Positions 9,308 through 17,132 of a DNA stretch of 33,729 nucleotides are shown one piece after another. The stretch comes from JAXDJJ01 sp034665745 (GTDB lineage: Bacteria > Actinomycetota > CADDZG01 > WHSQ01): assembly GCA_034665745.1 (NCBI GenBank), contig JAXDJJ010000003.1:1-33729 (forward strand). Direction: 5' to 3'. The position numbers and the translations under genes are program-made. The notes under the pieces are model-generated. The model was not told where the DNA came from. It searched no databases and saw nothing but the letters and a program-made list of their open reading frames with translations. Position 1 is the stretch's first letter. Each line of letters begins with the position of its first letter.

Positions 9308-9393
9308 GGCGGGATGCCCGAGCGGCCAAAGGGAGCGGACTGTAAATTCGCCGGCTTATGCCTACCCAGGTTCGAATCCTGGTCCCGCCACCA
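9308..9393 (+). tRNA. tRNA-Tyr (anticodon GTA), CCA encoded
   Basis: A class II tRNA with a long variable arm. The acceptor strands GGCGGGA (9308-9314) and TCCCGCC (9383-9389) pair fully, the discriminator is A9390, and CCA is encoded at 9391-9393. The D arm contains GAGCGGCCAAAGGGAGC. The anticodon loop reads CTGTAAA, giving GTA (Tyr). The T loop is TTCGAAT within an AGG/CCT stem. The variable arm of more than 12 nt agrees with bacterial tRNA-Tyr. It is a single tRNA between two unrelated protein genes. Confidence 0.97.
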
Positions 9394-9434
9394 TCGCAGT
9401 GGTCGAGGTGAACCTCCGACAGTTAGGTTGAGGC

Positions 9435-10892
9435 ATGTCCACGACCGGTCACGACCCGTTCGACGATCTCCAGGCCCGATTGCAGCGCCTCGGGCCCCGA
9501 GCTCTCTCCGATCTCGACTCGGGCACCATCGTCGTTCTTCCCTCGATCACCTTTCCGGTCGAAGAACTGCGCAAGATCATCGGGATCGGTCGTTACGAGG
9601 AGCGTCTGCTGTGTCTGTTGCTCCTCCTTGCCACACCCGCGCTCGAGATGGTCTTCGTCACATCCCTCGAGATAGACCCCGAGGTCATCTCCTATTACCT
9701 CGACTTCCTGCCCGATCCAGCCTCGGCGCGCAACCGATTGACGACCATCGCCTTGGACGACACCGACCCGCGTGCTCTGAGCGAGAAGTTGCTCGATCGC
9801 CCCGACAAGCTCGCCGAGCTACGGGAGACGATCGAAGGCAAGGATGCGTACCTGCTGCCCTTCAATGTCACGGCCGCGGAGCGAGCTATCGCGATGGAGA
9901 TAGGTGCTCCTATATATGGACCCGGTCCGGGACTCGCGTACAACGGGAGCAAGAGCGGTTCCCGTCATGTCGCGAAGGATGCTGGCGTCTGGGTTCCGGT
10001 AGGCGCCGAGGATCTCCATTCCTTACAAGCGATCGAGGCCGCCTTGAAGACTTTGAAGGATGCGCGGCCCACCGCTCGTTCGGCGGTCGTGAAGCTGAAC
10101 TATGGCTTCTCTGGTCAGGGCAACGCGATCGTCGACCTGGCAACCTTCGGTGGGTCGGTGAGCACCGCGTCCACTTCATTCTGCGCGGTCGAGGAATCGT
10201 GGGCGTCGTTCGGGCCAAAGGTCGAGCGCGACGGCGCGATCGTCGAGGAGATGCTTCGGGCTTCCGACATGGTGTCGCCGAGCGTGCAACTTCGTGTGGC
10301 TCCGGACGCATCGGTCGAGGTCCTTTCGACCCATGACCAGATCCTCGGCGGCCCCGATGACCAGGTCTACCTAGGCTGCCGTTTCCCCGCTCGACCCGAA
10401 TACCGTCGAGAGATCACGGATGCCGCGATGCGGATCGGGAAGATCCTTGCTGCGAAGGGCGTGATCGGAGCGTTCGGCATGGACTTCCTCGTGACTCCAA
10501 GCGACGGGCCGAACGATGTCTTTCTGTCGGAGATCAACCTGAGGCTAGGAGGGACCTCGCACCCGTTCTATATGGCGCGCTTCGCTACCGGTGGCACCTA
10601 TGACCAAGCGACCGGGGAGCTCCTCGGTCGGCACGGGCCGGTTTCCTACGTGGCGACGGACAACCTGAAGTCAGACGACTACCGGTCGATCGCACCCGGC
10701 CACCTCGTCGCCGAGCTGCGGACCAGGGACCTCGCCATCGATCCCTCATCGGGCTCCGGGGTGGCTCTTCACCTCCTTGGGGCCCTGCAGGAGCACGGCA
10801 AACTTGGGGCCACCTGTATCGCCCACTCTCCCGAGGGGGCCGATGACCTTTACGCCGACTTCGTCGCGGCGCTCGACGAGCTGGCCCAGTAG
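9435..10892 (+). CDS. PGM1-related peptide ligase-like ATP-grasp protein
   Basis: A 485-residue protein resembling the ATP-grasp peptide ligase PGM1 of pheganomycin biosynthesis and its many actinobacterial relatives. ATP-grasp ligases activate a carboxylate as acyl phosphate and join it to an amine. The N-terminal half fits the pre-ATP-grasp region, with GTIVVLPSITFP and LLPFNVTAAERAIA. The ATP-grasp core follows, with VVKLNYGFSGQGNAI (nucleotide-binding Lys and glycine-rich loop) and FLSEINLRLGGTSHPF (metal-binding Glu/Asn). The start is the ATG at 9435 with TTGAGG just upstream. No peptide-biosynthesis partner is adjacent, so the substrate cannot be inferred; many such proteins are orphan genes. 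Cytoplasmic, no signal peptide. Confidence 0.85.
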   Translation: MSTTGHDPFDDLQARLQRLGPRALSDLDSGTIVVLPSITFPVEELRKIIGIGRYEERLLCLLLLLATPALEMVFVTSLEIDPEVISYYLDFLPDPASARNRLTTIALDDTDPRALSEKLLDRPDKLAELRETIEGKDAYLLPFNVTAAERAIAMEIGAPIYGPGPGLAYNGSKSGSRHVAKDAGVWVPVGAEDLHSLQAIEAALKTLKDARPTARSAVVKLNYGFSGQGNAIVDLATFGGSVSTASTSFCAVEESWASFGPKVERDGAIVEEMLRASDMVSPSVQLRVAPDASVEVLSTHDQILGGPDDQVYLGCRFPARPEYRREITDAAMRIGKILAAKGVIGAFGMDFLVTPSDGPNDVFLSEINLRLGGTSHPFYMARFATGGTYDQATGELLGRHGPVSYVATDNLKSDDYRSIAPGHLVAELRTRDLAIDPSSGSGVALHLLGALQEHGKLGATCIAHSPEGADDLYADFVAALDELAQ

Positions 10893-10920
10893 TCCTTTTC
10901 ACCTCTGGGGTCAGCGTCGT

Positions 10921-10938
10921 ACTAGCCCGAACGGGTCA
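10921..10938 (+). promoter_or_regulatory. Hairpin motif upstream of subtilase gene
   Basis: The sequence ACTAGCCCGAACGGGTCA folds as a short stem with a GAAC loop, about 100 nt before the subtilase start. It resembles motifs at 19088-19107 and 24751-24769, each of which also precedes a secreted-protein gene. The function is unknown; it could be a protein-binding site or an RNA element. Confidence 0.35.
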
Positions 10939-11037
10939 CGCGCTAAATGGCCCGTACGCGCCATTCAAGTAATTTCCAGCCCGCCGATACCTAGGTAGCA
11001 ATACGTAGGGGCAGACGAGGAACATGGAGGGGCTTTG

Positions 11038-12858
11038 ATGCAGTCAGCAGCGACGGTCTGGCCGGTCGAGAGCGTCAAGCGTCTCGGCGTGGCTATGTGC
11101 GCGTTCGTGCTTCTACTGACGGGCGTCTCTTCCGCTCCCGCCGCCACCGAGGTCGCTCAGCGCCTCGTCTCCGTGATCGTTCAGGGCACGAGCCCCGAGG
11201 CCGTTGATTCCGCGGTGACCTCGGTCGGGGGCCGCGTCACCCAATCACTTCAGATCGTCCAAGGTGTGTCCGCCGACGTCCCGGCATCGAGCGTTAACTC
11301 GATCCGCTCGATGCCGGGCGTCCTGAACGTCACGCCCGACACGCCCATCAAGTTCCAGGGTGGACCTTCCAACCACGATGCGAAGCGGATCCAAAAGGTC
11401 GTCGGATCCGACAAGCTGTGGGCCGAGGGCACGACAGGATCGGGAGTCACGGTGGCGGTCCTCGATACCGGGATCTACGCGCACCCCGACCTCGCAGGTC
11501 GCGTTGTCCACTGTGAAGACCTCTCTACCGAGCGCGGCACCGCAGCGGACTGTGCCGACACGTTCGGTCACGGCACGTTCATGGCGGGACTCATCGCCGG
11601 CAACGGCGCCTCCTCGAACCGCAAGTACTCGGGCGTTGCCCCGGCAGCGAACCTCGTTGCGATCAAGGCAGCGGGTTATGACGGCTCGACCGACGTGACG
11701 AACATCCTTGCCGGGATCCAGTGGGCAGTAATCAACAAGGCCACCTATGGCATCCGCGTGCTCAACCTTTCGCTTGGCATGACGAACTCGATCCAGGACT
11801 ACCGTCTCTCTCCTCTGAACATGGCGGTCGAGCGTGCTTGGCAGGCCGGGATCGTGGTCGTCGTTTCCGGTGGCAACACGGGTCCCGAGGCCGGCACCGT
11901 CATGAAGCCCGGTGACGACCCGTACGTGATCACGGTTGGAGCATCGAGCGACATGGGCACCTCGACCATCAACGACGACGTGGTCGCTGCGTTCTCGGCA
12001 CAAGGTCCCACCCGAGCCAACGGGATAGCGAAGCCCGATGTCGTTTCTCCCGGGATGCACACCATCTCTCTGCGGGCCCCCGGAAGCGCGATCGACTCGA
12101 AGTTCCCGAACTCGAGGGTCGACAGCAACTACTTCCGTGGAAGCGGCACGTCCATGTCAACCGCAACGGTGTCGGGCGTCGTGGCGCAGATGCTGCAGGC
12201 CAATCCGTCGCTGACCCCCGACCAGGTGAAGGCCCGCTTGATGGGTACAGCTCGAACGATCGCGACCACCAGTCGTAACGCGGCGGGGATGGGCCTCATC
12301 GATGCGTACGGAGCCACGAAGTCGCTGGTTAATGGCACACCGCAGGTGTACCCGCCGTCGACGGGCCTCGGCTCCCTCGAGGCCGACCGTGGGACGGTGC
12401 ACGTCGGACTCGCCACGGTCGTTGGTCCCCTCACTCTGCAGGGTGAATACATCGCCATGACCAGCCCGGACGCGATCGACGAGACGAACCCCGCCGGTCT
12501 CATCCCATGGACGGGATCGAACTGGTCCGGCTCGAACTGGTCGGCGAGCAACTGGTCTGGCTCGAACTGGAGCGGCTCGAACTGGAGCGGAAGCAACTGG
12601 AGCGGCTCGAACTGGTCGAACGTTGCCTGGGACGGATCGAACTGGTCTGCCAGCAACTGGTCCGGCTCGAACTGGTCCGGCTCGAACTGGTCGGCGAGCA
12701 ACTGGTCTGGCTCGAACTGGAGCGGATCGAACTGGAGCGATGCCGACTGGGACGCCAGCAACTGGAGCGGCTCGAACTGGTCCGGTAGCAACTGGTCTGC
12801 GAGCAACTGGTCCGGAAGCAACTGGTCCGGAGCCTGGTACGCCTACGCATGGGATTGA
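11038..12858 (+). CDS. Secreted subtilisin-like S8 serine peptidase with Trp-rich pentapeptide tail
   Basis: A 606-residue exported serine protease. A signal peptide (hydrophobic core MCAFVLLLTGVSS, AxA-like site near APAA) is followed by an inhibitor-like propeptide (about residues 40-105) and the S8 catalytic domain. The triad is complete: D143 in VLDTGIYAHPDL, H178 in FGHGTFMAG and S372 in GSGTSMSTATVSG, with the oxyanion-hole N280 in SGGNTG. After about residue 490 the tail consists of SNWSG/SNWSA pentapeptides, 19 SNW units broken twice by NVAWD- and DADWD-type units, ending AWYAYAWD. The ATG at 11038 has GGAGGGG at 11026-11032. A strong terminator follows, so it is probably transcribed alone. 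The tail may anchor the enzyme to the envelope, but that is inference. Confidence 0.92.
   Translation: MQSAATVWPVESVKRLGVAMCAFVLLLTGVSSAPAATEVAQRLVSVIVQGTSPEAVDSAVTSVGGRVTQSLQIVQGVSADVPASSVNSIRSMPGVLNVTPDTPIKFQGGPSNHDAKRIQKVVGSDKLWAEGTTGSGVTVAVLDTGIYAHPDLAGRVVHCEDLSTERGTAADCADTFGHGTFMAGLIAGNGASSNRKYSGVAPAANLVAIKAAGYDGSTDVTNILAGIQWAVINKATYGIRVLNLSLGMTNSIQDYRLSPLNMAVERAWQAGIVVVVSGGNTGPEAGTVMKPGDDPYVITVGASSDMGTSTINDDVVAAFSAQGPTRANGIAKPDVVSPGMHTISLRAPGSAIDSKFPNSRVDSNYFRGSGTSMSTATVSGVVAQMLQANPSLTPDQVKARLMGTARTIATTSRNAAGMGLIDAYGATKSLVNGTPQVYPPSTGLGSLEADRGTVHVGLATVVGPLTLQGEYIAMTSPDAIDETNPAGLIPWTGSNWSGSNWSASNWSGSNWSGSNWSGSNWSGSNWSNVAWDGSNWSASNWSGSNWSGSNWSASNWSGSNWSGSNWSDADWDASNWSGSNWSGSNWSASNWSGSNWSGAWYAYAWD
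12517..12831 (+). repeat. 15-nt period coding repeat (SNWSG/SNWSA pentapeptides)
   Basis: In-frame tandem repeat inside the subtilase gene: 21 units of 15 nt, of which 19 encode SNW. Two units (around 12622 and 12742) carry variant codons. Serine codons alternate between TCN and AGC while the amino acids are kept. This shows selection on the protein, not recent slippage of identical DNA. Confidence 0.93.
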
Positions 12859-12879
12859 TGTAACGACCGACATTCGGTT

Positions 12880-12913
12880 AGTGAGGGCGCCTGGAGGGGC
12901 GCCCTCACTTTTT
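12880..12913 (+). terminator. Rho-independent terminator after subtilase gene
   Basis: A perfect 12-bp stem (AGTGAGGGCGCC at 12880-12891 with GGCGCCCTCACT at 12898-12909), a 6-nt loop TGGAGG, and a run of five T at 12909-12913. It lies 22 nt after the subtilase stop. It is the clearest terminator in the window and separates the subtilase from the kinase gene. Confidence 0.93.
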
Positions 12914-12979
12914 GCTATCTCAATCTGGCGCTGTGGGTACCGATAAACGGACTAAGGATCGTTAGGAACGGGGCGAGGC

Positions 12980-15208
12980 ATGTCTAGGTCGGTGAAGGTC
13001 TATATAGGGGCGCTGTATGCGGTCCTCATCGTTGTTCTCGGAACTGCGTTGGCGACCGGACACGATCTCGATCAGCACCTGTGGCAATGGCTCATCTTCT
13101 CGGCCCTCCTCGGGACGACAGAAGCCCTGTCCCTCTTCTTCCACAGCGAGGATGCTCGATACAGCCTGAGCGCTTCAGAGGTCGTTCTGTTGCCGATGCT
13201 CGTTGCTCTGAGTTTTCCCCAGGCGCTTCTCGGTGCGGTCGTGGCCAACACCCTCGGCCGGCTACCTCGGTGGAGGGTCGCTCCATTCAAGGAGACGTTC
13301 AACCTTGCGCAGTACGGCTGTTCAACGGCTGCAGGTTTGGGTGTGTGGGCGTGGTTGCACCATCCCGATGCGGGGTTCTCCGTGTACAACGCGTCGATCG
13401 CGGTGCTCTCCGTCATCGTCGTGGCGTTGTTAAGTCACGTCTTCGTTGCAGGGGCGATCGCGTTGTCGGGCGAGGGACGCTTCCGAGATCTGAGCCTTGC
13501 GATAGCCAGAGCATTCCTGTTGAACCTGGCCGGCGACCTCACCCTTGGCGTCCTGTTCGCAGCCTCGTACCACTCCGCGGAGTGGACCTTGTTGCTCTTC
13601 GTCTTTCCCCTCGCGGCCCTCTTCCTTGGCTACCGAGCAGTGATCCGTCAGGAGAAGGAGAGACAACGCGTCGAACATCTGCATGCGGCGACACGCGCGT
13701 TGGTGGCAACCCCCGACCTGGCCGAAGGTGTGACCGGCTTCTTGAAAGCCGTCGCCGACATGATGTCGGCGAATGATGTCCGCGCGATCGTTGAGGTGCA
13801 AGGGAGCTACCTGTTCTCGCACATCTCGGCGGGCGAGGTGTTGTCGGCGCTGCGCCCGTTGAAAGACGAGCCCATGAACCGGCTGGTCAAGAAGGTCGCG
13901 GTTCGCTCGGAGACGCGGATCGTTCTCGAGGATGAAACGGGCGAAGCCAAGGAGCTTGCGACCGACCTGGGCCTGCGCAGCTTCGTTGCGGTTCCTGTCG
14001 GTGCGAGCGGCGACGCCACTGGCTTGTTGTTGGCCGGTGATCGGATCGGGGCAGGGGAATTCGACCAGGCGAACGCCCGCCTCTTGGAAGCCCTGGCAGA
14101 CGAACTGTTGGTTCGCCTTGAGTCGCATCGACTGTTCTCGGAAGTGATGGAAGAGCGAGAGCGCTTCGGCCGCATCTTCTCGGGCTCGAAGGAGGGAATC
14201 TGTCTACTCGATGACGAGGGCGTTATCCGTGCGTGGAACCCGGCGCTGGAAAACATGACCGGCTACCGCTCCGACGACCTCATGGGGCGTGTGTGGTCGG
14301 AGGTCGTCGTGATCAGAGATCGGTCGGAGGTGCGACTACACGGGGACGAACTCGTGGGTGCCGAACCAGATGAAGAGCTGGAGTTGGTCACGCGTAGCGG
14401 GCCGTCGCGCTGGGTCACCACGATGTCGGGCCCTGTTGGCGAATCTGAGGGTGGCGGTTGGGTCGTTCTGGTCAGAGATGTTTCGGCCGAACACGAGATC
14501 GAAGCTGCCAAGTCCGACTTCCTGTCGACGATCTCGCACGAGCTCAGAACACCACTGACCACCATCAAGGGTTCCTTGCAGGTCCTCTCCCGAGGGCGCG
14601 ACAACCTCCCTACGGACCTTGCAGATCAGATGATCGGTGTCACGACCAGGGGGGCCGAGCGCTTGGAACGTCTAGTGATGAACCTCCTAGCGGTGTCACA
14701 GATCGAGGCCGGCACGATGCCGATGTTCCCGGACGAGGTTGGACTGGAGCAGCTCGTGCGCGAGCGAGCAGACTCGATGTTGAAGGACCACGAGCACTAC
14801 GTGATCGACGGATCGTCGCACGACCTGATCGTGCGCGTCGACCGAGAACGGATGAGCCAGGTCGTCGAGCACCTACTCGAGAATGCGATCAAGTTTGGCG
14901 GCAAAGAGGGAACGATCACGATCGCACTCGAACGTGAGAACGGGTACGCGCACATGTCGGTCTCGGACGAGGGACCTGGTATCTCTTCGGCCGACCAAGA
15001 GCGCATCTTCGAACGCTTCGTTCGCCTCGGCGATGTTCTGACCCGCGAGACCCAGGGGGCCGGTGTTGGGCTATTCATCGCGGCGCGTTCGGTCCAGGCG
15101 ATGGGGGGCCGGATCTGGGTCGATGGCGAGGGTGGCGAAGGGTCAACGTTCCATGTGACCGTTCCACTGGCACACCCTGTTGCGGTGGAGGATCGAGACT
15201 CGGCTTAA
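12980..15208 (+). CDS. Membrane-bound sensor histidine kinase (TM-GAF-PAS-HisKA-HATPase)
   Basis: A 742-residue sensor kinase. The first ~225 residues hold about six or seven hydrophobic segments without a large external loop, a membrane-embedded sensor type I do not recognise by name. A GAF-like domain (about 235-380) and a PAS domain (about 390-505; GIRAWNPA-like core IRAWNPALENMTGY) follow. The HisKA domain has the phosphorylated His520 in STISHELRTPLT. The ATPase domain has N635 in LLENAIKFG and the G1 motif DEGPGIS; the late glycine box TQGAGVGLFIA is intact. The start is ATG 12980, preceded by GGGGCGAGG. There is no receiver domain and no response-regulator gene in the window, so its partner is elsewhere. 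It sits among secreted-protein genes and may regulate envelope functions, which is inference. Confidence 0.92.
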   Translation: MSRSVKVYIGALYAVLIVVLGTALATGHDLDQHLWQWLIFSALLGTTEALSLFFHSEDARYSLSASEVVLLPMLVALSFPQALLGAVVANTLGRLPRWRVAPFKETFNLAQYGCSTAAGLGVWAWLHHPDAGFSVYNASIAVLSVIVVALLSHVFVAGAIALSGEGRFRDLSLAIARAFLLNLAGDLTLGVLFAASYHSAEWTLLLFVFPLAALFLGYRAVIRQEKERQRVEHLHAATRALVATPDLAEGVTGFLKAVADMMSANDVRAIVEVQGSYLFSHISAGEVLSALRPLKDEPMNRLVKKVAVRSETRIVLEDETGEAKELATDLGLRSFVAVPVGASGDATGLLLAGDRIGAGEFDQANARLLEALADELLVRLESHRLFSEVMEERERFGRIFSGSKEGICLLDDEGVIRAWNPALENMTGYRSDDLMGRVWSEVVVIRDRSEVRLHGDELVGAEPDEELELVTRSGPSRWVTTMSGPVGESEGGGWVVLVRDVSAEHEIEAAKSDFLSTISHELRTPLTTIKGSLQVLSRGRDNLPTDLADQMIGVTTRGAERLERLVMNLLAVSQIEAGTMPMFPDEVGLEQLVRERADSMLKDHEHYVIDGSSHDLIVRVDRERMSQVVEHLLENAIKFGGKEGTITIALERENGYAHMSVSDEGPGISSADQERIFERFVRLGDVLTRETQGAGVGLFIAARSVQAMGGRIWVDGEGGEGSTFHVTVPLAHPVAVEDRDSA

Positions 15209-15218
15209 CGCCTCTGGA

Positions 15219-15518
15219 CTAACGGCAGATGCAGGGCTGCCCATTCACGCGCACACTGAACTTGCATCGCCCGGCACCCAAGCAGCAATCCCCGGTCGAG
15301 CCCGGGTCGCTGGGGAAGTCGTCGCAGACGCGAGTAGCGCCGTTGTAGACCCCACATTCGGCGCCATCGTGGATGCAACCGCTCGGATGCGAGGCTGCCG
15401 CGCTTTGCGCTAGGAGGGTGATGATCACAGGGGTCGACCACGCGATCGTTCCGGCCCTCTTCAGGAATCGTCGCCGATCTATCTCGGGCGATCCCAACCG
15501 TTCTTCTTGAAGCGACAC
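15219..15518 (-). CDS. Small Tat-signal, cysteine-rich secreted protein
   Basis: A 99-residue protein with a twin-arginine signal: RRRFLKRAG near residues 15-23, then AWSTPVIITLLAQSAAAS as hydrophobic core and cleavage region. The mature part is about 58 residues and has eight cysteines (GCIHD, AEC, RVC, DCC, RC, PC, and the terminal CICR), a pattern expected for a compact disulfide-rich fold. Such Tat export would deliver a folded, possibly modified, product. The GTG start at 15518 has an ideal AGGAGG (- strand; bases 15524-15529) five bases upstream and lies one base after the HprK-like gene stop, so it is the last gene of that operon. Its family is unknown to me. It is a plausible substrate or structural product of the PqqD/HprK operon, but this is inference from position only. 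Confidence 0.82.
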   Translation of the reverse strand: MSLQEERLGSPEIDRRRFLKRAGTIAWSTPVIITLLAQSAAASHPSGCIHDGAECGVYNGATRVCDDFPSDPGSTGDCCLGAGRCKFSVRVNGQPCICR

Positions 15519-15519
15519 T

Positions 15520-16371
15520 TCAGCCTCCTAGGGCTTCCGAGGAACCCATCTTCTCATGATGAGCGTGGAATGCATCCTCGATGGCCGCGACTCCTTCGGC
15601 CGATGATCGGTAGGTGACCTCTCGCCGGCCGACTGCTGCACAGGTCCTAGTCAATACGTTAAGCCTGTCGCCGGTGACGTTCCGTACGTATTGGCCGCAG
15701 AGAGCCACAGCCTCCGCCGCCGAGACCGAACGTTGTTTCGGTTCTCCTTGATCGTCGAAGCTAGCGAACACCATAGAAACGGGCACTTCGGGCGCGGTGG
15801 CGACTGCGCCGACCGCGGCGGCCGGTAACAGCAATCCTCCCCGGGGCACGCGTGGCCACTGCGGTGGGCTCCAGCGATCCGAGTAACGGGCCCACAAGAC
15901 TTCGTCTCTGATCGCGAGAGGTTTGGGGAAGGGATGCACGCGACCCGTGTTCATGTGTATCAACGCCACGTCGTCGGACATCAGCCGCCAACCGCTCTCC
16001 ACTAACGCCAGGCTCAAAGTGGTTTTCCCCGAGCGGGAACCGCCAACCACGAGGACGCAACCTTCGTCGCGGGCGAGCACGGCCGAGTGGAGGTCCAGGA
16101 AAGAACCCGGGTTCGACAGGGCTTCGTCGACCATGACGTGACGCAGCTGATCGGCGATGAACCAGGGATTGCTATCTCGCGCGGTCTCACCTTCGGCCGT
16201 CTCGAGGACCCAGGTATCGGGCGCACGCCTGAGCCGCAGGGGCAAGCCGTCATCGCGGTCGCTGAGGAACGGCGCCCAGATCTGGCGAAGGAAGTCGCTC
16301 CACTCAGTGCCGTCTGTTTCGATGGCGAAGCCCGAGCCCAGTAGGTCCAGAACGACCGTCTCGGTGCTCAC
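15520..16371 (-). CDS. HPr kinase-like P-loop protein (HprK-related)
   Basis: A 283-residue protein resembling the C-terminal kinase domain of HPr kinase/phosphorylase. It has a Walker A loop GGSRSGKTTLS (about residues 108-118) followed by LMSDDVALIH, matching the HprK pattern in which an Asp pair follows the P-loop. The N-terminal region, with FLDLHSAVLARD just before the P-loop, fits HprK-related proteins found beside PqqD-like genes in exopolysaccharide or peptide loci, not the classical carbon-catabolite HprK, since no ptsH (HPr) gene is nearby. The GTG start overlaps the upstream stop by 4 nt and the stop is one base from the Tat-peptide gene, so the genes are translationally coupled. 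The substrate is unknown. No membrane segment or signal peptide is seen. Confidence 0.82.
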   Translation of the reverse strand: MSTETVVLDLLGSGFAIETDGTEWSDFLRQIWAPFLSDRDDGLPLRLRRAPDTWVLETAEGETARDSNPWFIADQLRHVMVDEALSNPGSFLDLHSAVLARDEGCVLVVGGSRSGKTTLSLALVESGWRLMSDDVALIHMNTGRVHPFPKPLAIRDEVLWARYSDRWSPPQWPRVPRGGLLLPAAAVGAVATAPEVPVSMVFASFDDQGEPKQRSVSAAEAVALCGQYVRNVTGDRLNVLTRTCAAVGRREVTYRSSAEGVAAIEDAFHAHHEKMGSSEALGG

Positions 16372-16916
16372 AATCCGATCGCGGTTGCGATCGCACCGGC
16401 GTCGATCGCACCGACCGCCGTGAGCTTGCCGGCCGCCAGCGCCAGGAGCGAGAGGTCATCGGGCTCCATCGGTCCCAGGTGATAGGTCGCGAGTGTGAAG
16501 GCAAGCAAACCCGGCGGTGTGTCGGCGAGTGCCTCCGGCTTATCGTTGACGAAGTCACTGGTGATCGCGAAGGAAGGCTCGAAGCGGCCCCATTCTTTGG
16601 ACTCGAACTCGATCGGGCCCACCTGACGAACGATCGGGTCGGATGCGAGTGCGAGCCCGCGCCGTCGGAGCTTCGTCCTGTAGAGCGATCGGGTGAAAAC
16701 GTCGCGCATGTAGAGACCGTGACGATCGCCGACTCTGCAGGCGGTTATGAGGTAAGTAGGCGCTGCCGGGGCATTCACAACTGCATCGACCAAGGTGACG
16801 AGGCGCGCACCAAGTGCCGCGGGGTCCCTGTCGGCGTAGATCTGGGCCCGGCTGAGATAGACACCGGGGAGCTGACGTATGCCGCGGGCGGCCGAAGGAC
16901 CGGTGATCGTGACCAC
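16368..16916 (-). CDS. Unknown protein, probably the 3' part of a longer gene crossed by TGA
   Basis: From the first standard start (GTG at 16916) this frame gives 182 residues of no family I recognise. The protein is soluble-looking, with segments LPGVYLSRAQIYADRD and LITACRVGDRHGLYMRD. The reading frame is open upstream to 17069. Those 51 codons have GC-rich third positions and protein-like content (AERTWIGAGDHWLEARS), but contain no ATG, GTG or TTG. Directly before them, in the same frame, is a TGA (17070-17072) and then a 20-codon ORF whose ATG (17132) overlaps the PqqD gene end. The simplest reading is one gene 17132-16368 of 255 codons interrupted by TGA. Its position between pqqD-like and hprK-like genes, with a 4-nt overlap to the latter, suggests a partner in that system. 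Confidence 0.7.
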   Translation of the reverse strand: MVTITGPSAARGIRQLPGVYLSRAQIYADRDPAALGARLVTLVDAVVNAPAAPTYLITACRVGDRHGLYMRDVFTRSLYRTKLRRRGLALASDPIVRQVGPIEFESKEWGRFEPSFAITSDFVNDKPEALADTPPGLLAFTLATYHLGPMEPDDLSLLALAAGKLTAVGAIDAGAIATAIGL

Positions 16917-17069
16917 CCCTTCATACCGAGGAGCATCCTCGGGAGTCGGCAGCGTTAGTGGCTCCAGCTGCGCGAGGAGGCCAGGGATGGTCGACCGGGC
17001 CTCCAGCCAGTGGTCGCCTGCCCCGATCCAGGTTCTCTCGGCCCAAACTAGGCCGTCGAAGGGATCCGG

Positions 17070-17132
17070 TCACCCTTTCGCCGCTTCGGGCGCGAGCTCG
17101 TCACCATCGATCGGCGTCTGGGGATCAGTCAT
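17070..17132 (-). CDS. 20-codon ORF, likely 5' end of the interrupted downstream gene
   Basis: ATG at 17132 lies inside the last codons of the PqqD-like gene, a typical coupled start. It encodes MTDPQTPIDGDELAPEAAKG and ends at TGA 17072-17070. The frame then continues without another stop to 16368. It could be a true mini-ORF, but the continuous coding character on both sides of the TGA favours a nonsense change, a sequencing error or unusual decoding. Confidence 0.45.
   Translation of the reverse strand: MTDPQTPIDGDELAPEAAKG

Noticed and set aside
9314..10336. Long + strand open frame starting inside tRNA-Tyr
   Set aside because: It overlaps the tRNA and runs in a shadow frame of the ATP-grasp gene with Arg/Ser-rich composition typical of non-coding frames.
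12517..12831. Possible CRISPR-like or satellite DNA because of the regular short period
   Set aside because: The 15-nt period is in frame with an intact subtilase gene and codes SNWSG units; there are no spacers.
17070..17072. Selenocysteine codon at the in-frame TGA
   Set aside because: No selenoprotein family resemblance and no evident insertion structure; nonsense change or error is simpler.
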